Positions 23,061 through 34,025 of a stretch of 64,000 nt of DNA are shown here, one piece after another. Source of the stretch: Hysterium pulicare CBS 123377 (Eukaryota > Ascomycota > Dothideomycetes > Hysteriales > Hysteriaceae); NCBI GenBank assembly GCA_000467715.1, contig AJFK01000735.1, forward strand, positions 1 to 64,000, given 5' to 3'. The position numbers and the translations under genes are program-made. The notes beneath the pieces were generated by a model. The model was not told the origin of the DNA, made no database searches, and saw nothing but the letters and a program-made list of their open reading frames with translations. The stretch's first letter is position 1, and every line of letters begins with the position of its first letter.

Positions 23061-24374
23061 CTATGTAAGCTAGGATCCTTTTCCTGGCATTTCCTGACTA
23101 TTCTGATCAGGTATTTTGCTGACCAAACTAGTTCTCAAGTATCCGGGGGATCTGTCGTGTAAACGCTCCAGAGTCAAAGCCAAGATCAGCCCTCGGATTT
23201 ATGGGGAGAAAGTCTCATAAAATCTAGAGCGTTTCAACGTCCACAAACCCAGATAGAGTTCGGCAGGTCCACATTCCTGTAAGTGGGCGGATAGATTGAA
23301 CTATGATAGCGGCGGATATGCTGGCGAGGGTAATTTGAAAATGTTTGAATTCTCCGAATTTTTTTCAAAGGCGGGATAGATTGCAAGGGCGGAGCGAAGA
23401 TCATCTACCCCACGCAATTTCCCCATTTTGTTCGAAAGGTGATTGCCACTCGCAGGAGAGGGTTATTCTCAACCATTGACTCGGTGCAGGCCGTGACGCG
23501 CAACACACAACGTCTCCCATTGTGCATTGTCATGATTTCATGACGAGGGACCATCCCGTGCAGGATCAACGTATGCAGAATTTGACAGGCGGGATGTCGT
23601 TTGCTTTTGGGCCTGGCGTCCGATACACCAACTTCCAGGTTTGAACTAGCATTTCTGCAGGGCCAGCATTTCCAGACTGCCGTAAATGGATAGGAACATG
23701 CAGTAATCGTACGAGTGAAGGTGTGTTTGCTATTCGCGGGGAAAGGTATTTGAAATCCAGATGAACTTAACCATCGATGTCGAGTGCAGTGGCTTTTCGG
23801 AATACCCGGCCGAGATCCGCGGGTCAACGGGGTAGATTGGCGTCTTACTGCAGATGTACTAAGATCCGCTATACTTTCGGGCGTATAAAGGCTTATAGGC
23901 TGTTCCGTGGAGTGGTATTCGGACGTTGAGTTTGGGGTCTGAAAACAACAAGAAAATCGGCCACTCCGAACCATAAACCTTGATTTCTAGAGCCAAGTCT
24001 AGAGGATCAACAAACAAAACCTCCAGGATCAGTAGGGCTTAGCGGCCAAAATTTGCATGGTTTTCGTAGGTCCACGAAGAAAGGTGACTGTGCGGCTGAA
24101 GGATTTCTGGTCGCATCCTGGAAAGCCACACCCGCCACCATATGCAGCTCAGGAGCAATCCCGAAACGACTTCAAAAATCGAGATAGATCAGACTGTAAC
24201 TATAATAGTAGAAATTATTTTAGCGGCGAGCTGCGAGTCTAATACCTCTATATTGTGTGAAAATAGCCCCGGCCAGGCCGACAGACCGGACATGAAGGGA
24301 AATGCCCTGTCCTGCAGGGCTGAATGCCCACTCACAGAACACGGTCATTGAAGACTTCTGCGACCTGAAGCTCT
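23061..24374. other. Gene-poor DNA
   Basis: A 189-codon open frame on the minus strand (23405-23974) lacks any motif and has no credible splice partners. I do not call it a gene. Nothing else is seen. Confidence 0.4.
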
Positions 24375-25309
24375 CTATAGAATCGTACATCTTGGCCCGT
24401 GGCCTCGGTCGTGCCTTCCTCTGTCTCTTTCTTTGCGCCTTCGGCGTCGATGTGGATCATGATGTCGATGGTTTGAGTAGCCATCGTGATGTCCGCGTGA
24501 ACGTTCCATGTCTTTGGAAATTATCTGCCTGCAGAGATCCACGAAGACTTCATCAACATTCGCTCTCCTCCTAGCGCTCGTTTCATAGTATGGACATCCT
24601 CCCCATTGTTGTGATATTGCGAAAGCTCGTGCGCGTGATACCGCTCTGTCTTCCTCCAGATCGGATTTATTGCCCACCAGAACCATGGGGACATTATCAT
24701 CTTCCTTTATTCGTCTTATTTGCTCTCGTAATTCGGCGAGCTCGTGTAATGAGGTCATTGATGTTATGCTGAAGACCAGAAGGAACCCCTGGCCTGTCTT
24801 CATGTAGAGTTCTCTGTCGGCGATCAGTCGTTGAAAGTGGGAGGCTCGGATAAAGTGTAAAGTACCTCATTGCAGCTAAACAAGGGTCAGCGCGTGGTCT
24901 TTGGTATATCCCAAATGGTGGGACTCACTAAACTGTTCTGTGCCTGCGGTATCCAGGATTTCCAAAATGACATGACGGCCCTATAGAGCGGATTCAATGA
25001 GGGGCCCAGAGCTGCAAGTTCATTTGAGAAATACTAACGTCCACTTCAATCGCTTTTCGATACGAGTCCTCGATGGTGGGGTCATAGCTTTCTATCCAAA
25101 CATTCTGGACAAACTGTGCTTTGGAGAATGAGATTCGAAGTTTGGGGTTGAGATTTGCTCGCGTGCGTGGAACATGACATACCAGTTAGGCAACTTTTGC
25201 CAACACCACCTACATGCGTGAGCTTGTCAGTAACACACGCAAAGTCTGCATGCACCATGGCCCACGTACCTGAACCTAGAACCACTATGTGATATTCTCT
25301 TTGCGACAT
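24375..25309 (-). CDS. krev-1: KREV-1/RSR1-like Ras-family GTPase
   Basis: Model: complement(join(24375..24813, 24866..24875, 24929..24980, 25039..25118, 25183..25209, 25270..25309)), 215 aa, five introns of 52-64 nt. The fifth exon is only 10 nt and encodes parts of TAMR. The start is [20 protein letters not shown] (P-loop GSGGVGKS). The effector loop is [11 protein letters not shown], switch [10 protein letters not shown], then NKSD for guanine specificity and ETSA. The tail is His/Arg-rich and ends CTIL, a CAAX box whose final Leu predicts geranylgeranylation. The Rap/Rsr1 branch (KREV-1 in Neurospora, Bud1 in yeast) controls polarity at the plasma membrane. The unusually long His/Arg tail before the CAAX box would add positive charge for membrane binding. 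Ras proper would more often show a Cys-rich tail. Confidence 0.9.
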
Positions 25310-27186
25310 GCCTCAAGACCCAACGTGCTGAAAGACGAGAAGAAGGGTCAGGCGCGTAGTATATTGCTTCCGCAGGCCGCAAGGACTCGCCACAAGTGGC
25401 TAAAGGCCAACCAAACTCGTCCTTGGCTACTCGTTTCAGAACCAATTGTATATGTCAAAGAACGTGGATGGCAAAAACTGGGGTTTGGTAGAAGTAACAC
25501 CGAGGTGTCTTCTGCCTCTCAACTGCGGTTCGGGAGTGAATAGTGGTCGCCTGTTCGCGCTGCGAAGGGCACCAACCAAGACTGCGGAGATAGTGAGCCA
25601 TGTAGTTGGTAAGGCTGTAAAGGTCAAAGGATCATTGTGCGATTGATTGTGGACGTGGGCATATTCCAGACTCACCTCCCAGAAACGTGATGGCTCCGGT
25701 GCGATTGAGGGTTTTCCCGACCAACCTCCGAAAGCCAGCAAACAAAGGGCGGAGCAGCTTCTCTCAAGCAACAATTGGCGATAATCTGGGGCTTTCCTCG
25801 AGAATGGGACTGCTCAGGCAAACTTTAAAGGGCGATGATGCATGATTAATAGCTTGGGACCTGGCTCGGCATGCTGCAGCGGCCTGAGAATTGGCCTGAC
25901 ATAATAGCTTCCCAGATGATAGGCGAAAAACACGGAGAAGGCTCTTGCTTGCAGAGTGGGAGCACAGGCGACATGCCTGCATCGATGCGCTGGAGCTGCT
26001 GGAGGCGCGAGACCATTGCTGCCCTTTGCTGGCCGTGGCTAGGGACACCCAAGCCGAGGCAGCTGAGGACGGTGATTCGCCGTCGACTTTCTTGCAATGC
26101 GCGCTGCCAGTTCGCCTTCACACAGAAGATGCGGTCGGAGATTTGCACAAGGCCAGTTTAGCCAGTGGGCGGAGGGTCGCGACATCCCTCATTCGGCGTG
26201 GGCGTAGCACACCAGCACAGAAGCAGCGAGCGACAGAGGCCGGCGGTACCGGAGACATGGCATCGCTGCCCCGGCGGAGCACTGGTCCTAACGATTGGGC
26301 CCGCGTCACGGCAGCCAAGGGCCAATGCCCGCTATGTTGGCACCGTTCTGGTGGCCGTCAAGCCCGAAGAGGATGACGATGCCCTATCAAGATAGCCTCA
26401 GCTGCTGCTGTCAGCGATGCAGCTTGCACAATTCGGGGACCACGACACGACAGGCGCCATCCTGGGCCTCATGATTGCAGGAAGACATGCCGTCACATGG
26501 AGAACGTGAGCCTTATGCAACCTTAGGCCTTAAGGGAATGAAGGAGCAAACATCATGTGTGCGAGGGCATGGAGGGAAACGCCCAAACGGGTTCTGTGCG
26601 GTGTTTGCCAACCAACCATCTTAGGCCGGCCTTTGTTCCTCGAGAACGTTATGCACATAAGAAACGTCAAAGTAGTGTCAGCAGCAAGTGGAAGCCGAAT
26701 AACTCAACCGGAGACATAACGTCTTGCGGTGAAGGTGACGGACCAGGACGTTGTGGAGCACAGCCTTGCCAGCTTACAGTTGTACAGGCTCGCTTTAACT
26801 GACAAGGAAGAAGCATACATTCTCGTAAGCATCTGACTCGCCGAAGTGGACTTCGATATGGCTGTGCTTGGATTGGTTACATTGCCTGCACGGCAGCATC
26901 GGCGAGGAGTTATTGACAAGGAAATGCGGTGTAGAGTCTCACAAGTAATATTAAAATTGTGCGAATCCGATCGAGTCAAAAACTCGTTAATGGTGAACAG
27001 CAGCCCCCATTCGGCATAGAAGTGGAACAAGATAGCCGACCCGCACACGCATTGCTCGGGGACGCGGTTCTCGGGCCGTATGACACCGATCCTGCTGCCA
27101 AGCACATCGATATCTGACGAGCTATTGTCACCGCCGAAGAGCTCAAGCTCTATATGGACCACTCGCCCTAACACCACCATCGAACG
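25310..27186. other. Intergenic region between the divergent GTPase and EMC1 genes
   Basis: About 1.9 kb. The part 25850-26500 is GC-richer and carries overlapping ORFs on both strands, the longest 143 codons at 25945-26376. None shows a motif, a signal sequence or splice structure, so I leave them uncalled. Confidence 0.45.
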
Positions 27187-30118
27187 ATGCGTTTTCATGC
27201 TTTCCTAGGCTTGACCGCATGTCTTACAGCTCCAACTATCGCCGTCATTACCGATGATGCATATCACATTGATTATCACCACGCCCTCGTAGGGTTTCCG
27301 AAACAAGATGCAACCCTCTTCCAACAGCCATATGCGGGCTCTAAAGCGTCGCTTCTCTATACCCTATCCGAACAGCTGGTTGTGGGTGCCATCAATCCAA
27401 AGGATGGTTCGCTTGTATGGCGTCAGGCGCTGTCATCTACGCAAAATGAAACCCAGGGCAATTTAAGATTCGGCGAAGGACAGGACACGGTGATAACTGC
27501 ATCAGGAGATGATGTCATTGCGTGGAGTGCATCGGATGGAAGGCTGGTATGGGAGAGACAGTTCAACGGCGCCTCTGTGAAAGACTTGGAGATTCTGGAG
27601 CAAGAAGATGGTAGTACCTCCCGGGATGCGAAAGACGCAGTTGTTCTCCTAGATGATGGGCTCAAGAGATTGGACGGCAAGACTGGTCGTGTAAAATGGA
27701 CTTATCAGGATACCAGGTTTGTGAAAATCATTCTCTCTAAATTCTCAGCGAAAGTTAACGACGACGTAGCGGCGATGTGCCATTTCAGGTATCTACCTCT
27801 GCTACGAATGTCTACTATGTAGCTCTCCACTCGACCATGCTAGGAGGCTCCAAGATCAAGGTCACATCCCTTAGCCCTGTCACCGGCCAAAAGATTGATC
27901 AATACACATTGAGCTCTGACAGCGAGATCACTTCCTCTGAGCAAATACTTTTCGCAGGAGCCAACTCTGCCTCGCCCATTCTCGCCTGGACCGATAAAGC
28001 ACACAAAACTCTCAAAATAAACATCATTGGGACGAAGAGCATTTCTACGTTTAACGTGCCGTCGAAAGGTTCTGCTGAAGTGGAGGATATCATTCTACAT
28101 GCTCCCAACCGAGTGAATTCGCTCGCGCATTTCCTTGTCCAATACCAATCAGCAACGAGTCATTCTGCCGAAGTCTTCCACGTGGACCTAAAGAAATCTA
28201 CCATCACGAAAGCATATAGTCTTCCACAACTAGGCGGTAAAGGCACTTTCACAACCAGCACGAGCGACGCCAATGTTTATTTTACGAGGGTTACAGCAGA
28301 TGAGATTGCTGTGGTGTCATCTACCTCGCATGGTGTCCTTGGGCGCTGGCCCATCAAGGGTCTGGATGTTTTCGCTGGAGCTTATCCTGTGCACGGTGTA
28401 TCCGAGGTTGTGGTACGGTCTGGTTCCGCCCAAGCGGTCAGGTCGGCTATACTTTTCTCCAACGGACAATGGGTACTTATTCGCAACGGTGAGCTAGCCT
28501 GGGCACGACCGGAGTTGCTTGCTGGCACGGTCTCCGCAGTGTGGGCTGAACTCCCCGAGGAAGAGGCACTAGCCCATGAGCTTGAAATCGAAGGCCACGG
28601 GAATGTTCTTTCAGCATATATCCACAGGATTAAAAGACATGTACGAGATCTGGAGTACCTCCCACAATGGCTTCAAAACCTTCCATCAAGGTTCCTCTCT
28701 AGCTTTGTAGGCAAGTCGCAAGGCTCCTCCGTCGAAGAGATCCAGCATGATACCTTTGGATTCCACAAACTTGTCCTCGCTGCCACTGGGAGAGGGCGTT
28801 TGGTAGCCCTTGATGCTGGATCTTCCGGCAAGCTGGTATGGAACACTGACCTCAATCAACTCATCCCAGACGTGACTTTCGGACATCCCACTCTCAAGGC
28901 TTCCGGAGGATATGTTGAAGTCAGAGACCAGAATTCGAAACATGTTTTGTTTATCAACGCAACCACCGGGGGACGTATCCCGTCTAGTGAGGTAAAATCA
29001 AAACCGCTACCCTCATCTGAAGGTCAGACTCTCGTCTCATTTGAAGTGGTTGATGGAGAACTGAAGGGTTTCCTTGGCAACAAACCTGCATCGGGGGCAA
29101 TCTGGACTTTCTTACCTCCGAACAGTGAGCGTATTGTTGGTGTAACCGCTCGACCGATCGATGATCCGGTGGCTTCAATTGGGAACGTCCTGGGTGACCG
29201 AAGGGTACTCTACAAGTATCTGAACCCGAACCTCGTTCTCGTGGCCACAGCCCACGAGTCTACTCGAACTGCTTCGATGTATCTTCTAGACTCTGCGTCC
29301 GGGAATCTACTCCATGCTATGTCACACAGCGGTGTCGATATTTCCCGCCACATTCCATCCACGATCTCCGAGAATTGGTTCACTTATTCTTTGACGTTGG
29401 ATTCTTCAGTGGAATCTGGGTCTAGAGGATACCAACTCGTCGTCGCAGAACTCTACGAATCTGCCATTCCAGATGACCGAGGACCATTAGGGGCTATGTC
29501 GAATTCCTCGACCGTGCAGCCTTCCGAGGCGGCCGGCGATGCCACGAAGCCATACGTGCTGTCGCAGACATACCATATTCCGGAAGAAATATCCCACATG
29601 ACCGTCACGCAAACCAAGCAAGGCATCACATCGCGTGCACTTCTGGTCACATTACCAGAGTCGCATTCGATCGTTGCAATTCCCCGTCAAGTAATCGACC
29701 CACGAAGGCCCATTGGCAGAGATCCAACAGCAACAGAAGCCAGCGAAGGTCTTACGAGATATGCACCTATGGTTCTCTTCGATCCGAAATGGTACCTCAA
29801 CCATAAGATGGAAGTTTTTGGCATCAAAGATGTTATTGCCAGCCCCGCTCTACTCGAGAGCACAAGTCTCATATTCGCGTACGGTCTTGACATATTTGGA
29901 ACGAGAGTCGCACCCAGTTTTGCATTCGATATGCTTGGGAAAGGGTTCAACAAGCTGCAAATGCTCGCTACTGTTGCTGCATTGGGTGTTGGCGTTTTAT
30001 TTGTTGCTCCATTGGTAAGTGCACTTCCCTCATCCCGCTGTATTTCATTGTGAATCGAGTTGCTGATAATTCATAGGTTCGGAGAAAGCAGATTAATTCC
30101 TTATGGCAGATACCATAG
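27187..30118 (+). CDS. EMC1: ER membrane protein complex subunit 1
   Basis: Model: join(27187..27720, 27789..30014, 30077..30118), 933 aa. A signal peptide (MRFHAFLGLTACLTAPTIAV) precedes a PQQ-like beta-propeller whose blade signatures include DGSLVWRQALS, DGRLVWERQFNG and TGRVKWTYQDT. The C-terminal DUF1620-type region (FDPKWYLNHKMEVFGIKDVI, then FAYGLDIFGTRVAPS) is diagnostic of EMC1. A final membrane segment (LATVAALGVGVLFVAPL) and short cytosolic tail RRKQINSLWQIP end the protein. The tail is split by the last intron and would be lost if it were read through. The first intron has a less usual donor, GTGAAA, and its phase is forced by the downstream frame. EMC inserts tail-anchored and multipass proteins into the ER membrane. 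Confidence 0.93.
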
Positions 30119-30600
30119 ACTTGTTGTTGCAGACTTAAAATATACTTGAATTTTCTTTGGTCATGAATGACTCTCCTGCATTCCTGAGTAAGCCTCTTGC
30201 ATACCACTAATCCATTAAGCTTTCCAAACCGTAGAACGCGACGTTTGCTTAACTCCGCAACTTGGTTTCTCACACGATTAAACTCCACGCCTATCTCCCG
30301 GATGTTGTAGGGATATGGTTTGTGGGTTGGACAATTGACTATTACCAGTTGATGACGTAATCCATTCCTATCTCCGTCAAAATCCGGTGCATAACTCCCA
30401 CTATCCTCATAGTCGTATATACTCTACGTCAATTGACTAAACACGCCGTTGGCAGTTCCTCAATCTACCGGCTTTTGGAAGATATATCAAGCTCTCCCCA
30501 ATGGTTCCTCTCCTCCATTCTCCACCCTATTTGCTCATTTGCTCAATCTGAATCCCTAAGAAATAGTCCACAACCGCAACCGCAACCTCCAATCCTCACA
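30119..30600. promoter_or_regulatory. EMC1 3' region and SDR promoter
   Basis: About 480 bp between two genes on the plus strand. The last 150 bp are C/T-rich. An in-frame open stretch extends the SDR frame upstream to 30433, but the motif-bearing protein starts at 30601. Confidence 0.5.
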
Positions 30601-31395
30601 ATGTCAGACTCCACGAAATACTCCAACAAGCTCAAGGGCGCCCGCGTCCTCATCATAGGCGGTAGTTCCGGCATCGGCTTCGGAGTCGCAGAAGCCTGCC
30701 TCGAAAACGGCTGCATCGTAACCATCTCATCGTCCTCCCCCACACGGGTCAACTCCGCAATCTCCAGACTCCAGAAATCGTATCCATTAGCCGCATCCCG
30801 CATCTCAGGCCACGCATGCGACCTAGGCGACGGCAAAACCCTCGACGCGAACATCGTAAGTTTGTTTGACAAGACGACCGAAGGCGGGAAAGTCAAGCTC
30901 GATCATGTTGTGCATACGGCTGGAGACGCGCTCGCGATGTTCAAGCTTGAAGAGATGACGTTGGAGAAGATTCAGCAGGCGGGGATGGTTCGTTTTAACT
31001 CGCCGCTTCTCATTGCTCGCGAGTGTCTCAAGCATATGAATCGCTCCCCGGCATCCTCGTATACCATCACCACGGGCTCTGTATCCGAAAGGCCGCACGA
31101 GGGCTGGGCGGTTATTGGATCCTATGCTGCTGGGCATCACTCGATGGCGAGAGGGTTGGCGCTGGATATGCGGCCGATTCGAGTCAATGCGATTAGTCCC
31201 GGCGCTGTGGATACAGAGTTGTGGAAGATGAGTGAGGAGGAGAAGAAGAAGGCTTTTGAGGCTTTTGCGGGTAAGATGGCGACGGGGCAGGTGGCGAGGG
31301 TTGAGGATGTCGTTGAGGCGTATTTGTTCGTGTTGAAGGATAGGAATGTTACGGGGAGTGTGGTGAGCACGAATGGCGGGGCGTTGATTATGTAG
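30601..31395 (+). CDS. Short-chain dehydrogenase/reductase with atypical active site
   Basis: Single exon, 264 aa, starting MSDSTKYSNKLKGARVLIIG. The Rossmann nucleotide loop GGSSGIGFG is intact, HTAGD stands where NNAG is usual, and the late structural motif is PIRVNAISPGAVDTELW. The catalytic tyrosine is in SYAAGHHSMARG, so the classical YxxxK reads Y-A-A-G-H: the lysine that lowers the tyrosine pKa is replaced by histidine. The preceding TITTGSVS supplies the serine. This variant occurs, as far as I recall, in a subgroup of fungal SDRs. It may be weakly active, use another base, or act as a binding protein. Cytosolic location is likely, as no signal sequence is seen. The substrate is unknown. 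Confidence 0.85.
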   Translation: MSDSTKYSNKLKGARVLIIGGSSGIGFGVAEACLENGCIVTISSSSPTRVNSAISRLQKSYPLAASRISGHACDLGDGKTLDANIVSLFDKTTEGGKVKLDHVVHTAGDALAMFKLEEMTLEKIQQAGMVRFNSPLLIARECLKHMNRSPASSYTITTGSVSERPHEGWAVIGSYAAGHHSMARGLALDMRPIRVNAISPGAVDTELWKMSEEEKKKAFEAFAGKMATGQVARVEDVVEAYLFVLKDRNVTGSVVSTNGGALIM

Positions 31396-31625
31396 GAGAC
31401 TTTGATATGTGGACTTGGTGAATGGATTTCGACCTAGCATGCGTCTTGAAGCCTGACCGAGTAACTGTCGAGTTGGTATGTCGAATATCGAGAGGCCGGA
31501 GTCTTAACGGCTCAGTAGGCTGAATAAAAAAATACGGTAATAAGTCTCAATGATTTCACACTCAAGGCGTTGTAACACCATATATCAAGTACAGGATTTA
31601 CGGAGCTTGATAGTTGACGTGTTTA

Positions 31626-33656
31626 TCAAATCAAGGGAATCATCTTCCAATGATTCTCCGGAATTCTCTTGTTGATTTCGCTTACCGATCTTTGCTCTGA
31701 TGGATTTTCCGCGGATCGTAGTATGGCCGCGGCCTCTCCATACATGATCCCATGTAGGTAACAGAATCCGAAAAGCTGGAATTTACCGTCCGTTCCGGAG
31801 GGAATCACGATAAAGGGGGCGTCGGCTCCAGCAAAAATGACAACCTCTGCGCCTTTCATGGGGAGATCAGGCATTCCTGACGCAAAGCCGAGATAGCCAT
31901 TCCTGGTGATGAAGATCTGGCAGTGCTTAAGGGTATACCTTACACATCTGTAACAGCGCCACGCATCTAATAAATCGGGACTCAAGGAACCCATCAATGG
32001 GAGCTCGGAAGGTTCCTCTGACATGTTCCGTAACATTTGACGAAGTTCACCTTCGGCGCTCAGAACAAGTTTTTCAAACTTGAGCCATATATCTAAAGTC
32101 TTTCCCAGGGTTGCATCGTGACCAAAATAATCTTCGAACTCCCAAGTCTTGCCATCCACCAAAAGTGTGCGAGCCATGATCTGAGTCACCGTGGCTTTGT
32201 CTGCATAGTTTTTGTCTGCGAGTAGTGATTTGCAAGACTCTATCGTGCTCTCCATATCATTAATATCAGATGATCCGAGTAGGGGAGGCAAGACGTGTTC
32301 GACGGAGTCCCATGGTATACCTTTAACTTCTAAGGTAATACCATCACTGTGAAGCTTCATAAATGACCTTTCTCGATTTGTGCTGAATACCGATTCGCCC
32401 ATTATCAGCACTTGGCCAACATTTGATGGCCGTAGATCTATCGCCCATGATGGTAGATAATCTGGAGAGATTGTGTCCCGAATATGTCCCGGTATTTCTG
32501 CCTTAAAACGTCTACTAAGTCCTGCAAGCTCTAAACCGTCTATTAGTTGATCTTTGTAGAAATACATCGTGAACTCCTTATAGATCTGACATACGGTCAA
32601 CGTATATTCAGGAGAAATCGTGCGATCGACGTGCGATGGTCTAAGACTATGCTCACCGGGGAGCAGTCCCAGAAGACCATAGACGCGATCACGTTGATCA
32701 GTACAATTCCTTGACCCCCAAATCCATAGTACCGCAAGAACTTCTCGTTTGTTGTGAAAGCCGCCAAATGCTCCATTGCGGCAAGTATATTTTATCAAGA
32801 AGATGCGCCAGGCGTCAGTTATTACGGCAAACTCCCGTGGTACTGGGTATACCCCTCCGAAGGCTTCGTTGAGGAGACAGATGGCAGTCGCAAAAGTAAT
32901 GCAATCCACCTGTAGTTTTCCGCAAACGAGAGTCACAGCCTTTGCAAGTGTTACCTCTTGCACGACCCAGAGACGAGTGAACCATGGACGACCGTATAGT
33001 GCATGTAGCTTGACCGATTTAGCAAAATCGATAATTTCTGAAATAAGGGATGATGAATATATTCGACCCAGACGACGAGTATTCCAGTCGGGCACATCTG
33101 GGGGCTCAATGCCCAAAGACTTTGCCTTGATCAGAAGCTGTTCCAGGCCATTCATTGCGAGGTCGGTTTCCTCCGTGCCAGCACCGAGCCAGACGAGTAC
33201 TCTTTCAGCCTGAGAATATATCTTGGCCATAAGGAAGACTTGATGTCCTCTTTCGTTGTCATCTTTCTGATTGATACATACTGCGTCGATCCATAGACGG
33301 CGGACGGTGTCTGGCTGTCGGAACTGAAGTAGAGCGTCATATAAGTTGCTCGTAATTTTGAAAGGAAGTCCATTGATGAAGAGAGTTTTAGGAAATACAG
33401 CCTCGCCCCAGGTGTATGAAACAGCTTCGTAGACCGGTTTAAGTTCCAAGCGTTCTTCTCGGAGTGTTGCACGGAGAGCTGTCTCCGATGGGCCCGGTTG
33501 GAGGTGGAGAACTCGGATGGAGTCCCGATGTTGCAGTTTGCTGAACTGATAGCTTGGTGAAGTGTGAAAGGTGGGTTCATTGTCGTTCACGATGCGGGGC
33601 CTCTCAGCCTTCGAATGCTTCGAGCGTGAAAGGAGACGTTTGAACGACCAACGCAT
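31626..33656 (-). CDS. Heterokaryon incompatibility (HET) domain protein
   Basis: Single exon, 676 aa. After a basic N-terminus (MRWSFKRLLSRSKHSK) the HET domain spans roughly residues 75-230. It has the three conserved blocks: YEAVSYTWGE, RRLWIDAVCINQKDDNERG and FLMAKIYSQAERVLVWLG. The remaining ~440 residues are typical of the variable C-terminal half of HET proteins. Such proteins can trigger cell death after fusion of genetically different hyphae, although most of the many paralogues per genome are untested. The next gene downstream on the same strand is a b561 membrane reductase, with no obvious link. Confidence 0.9.
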   Translation of the reverse strand: MRWSFKRLLSRSKHSKAERPRIVNDNEPTFHTSPSYQFSKLQHRDSIRVLHLQPGPSETALRATLREERLELKPVYEAVSYTWGEAVFPKTLFINGLPFKITSNLYDALLQFRQPDTVRRLWIDAVCINQKDDNERGHQVFLMAKIYSQAERVLVWLGAGTEETDLAMNGLEQLLIKAKSLGIEPPDVPDWNTRRLGRIYSSSLISEIIDFAKSVKLHALYGRPWFTRLWVVQEVTLAKAVTLVCGKLQVDCITFATAICLLNEAFGGVYPVPREFAVITDAWRIFLIKYTCRNGAFGGFHNKREVLAVLWIWGSRNCTDQRDRVYGLLGLLPGEHSLRPSHVDRTISPEYTLTVCQIYKEFTMYFYKDQLIDGLELAGLSRRFKAEIPGHIRDTISPDYLPSWAIDLRPSNVGQVLIMGESVFSTNRERSFMKLHSDGITLEVKGIPWDSVEHVLPPLLGSSDINDMESTIESCKSLLADKNYADKATVTQIMARTLLVDGKTWEFEDYFGHDATLGKTLDIWLKFEKLVLSAEGELRQMLRNMSEEPSELPLMGSLSPDLLDAWRCYRCVRYTLKHCQIFITRNGYLGFASGMPDLPMKGAEVVIFAGADAPFIVIPSGTDGKFQLFGFCYLHGIMYGEAAAILRSAENPSEQRSVSEINKRIPENHWKMIPLI

Positions 33657-34025
33657 GCTGGGTCGAAATAGACATTACTGTAAGTGTATGACTTTGTTGG
33701 AATTCGAGCGGAGTAAAGGAAATATAGGCATGCTTTGTCAACTGAAAGGCTTTGTGTCTGCCTGCCCGATGAGAGAAGGCTGAGGCTGAGCTGAAGAAGG
33801 CAAGAGGTGGTCAAAACGCGCTAACCGAAACGGTATTCACAGCAGCCCCCCAAGTATAGTGGTTTCCTCCAAGCGCTGCGACAACTGAATTACTCTGCAA
33901 ACAAGGTGGAAATATATGGGTCGAAGAATCTGAAATTTATTATGCTTTTCCCTGACTATGAACTTTCCAAAATGCCCAAACGCCTTCCCAAACCCACATC
34001 AAATGCCCAGACTTTGGAATATCAT
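33657..34025. other. Intergenic region
   Basis: About 370 bp between two minus-strand genes. It holds the HET gene promoter and the 3' end of the b561 gene. I see no other feature. Confidence 0.4.

Noticed and set aside
23405-23974. 189-codon open frame on the minus strand
   Set aside because: No motif, no splice partners, and the composition looks random (many Ser/Arg/Cys/Pro). It lies in a tract where other signals suggest no genes.
25945-26376. 143-codon open frame on the plus strand
   Set aside because: GC-rich DNA gives long chance frames on both strands here. No family signature or start context.
30823-31440. 205-codon minus-strand frame opposite the SDR
   Set aside because: Antisense shadow of a clear SDR gene with complete family motifs.
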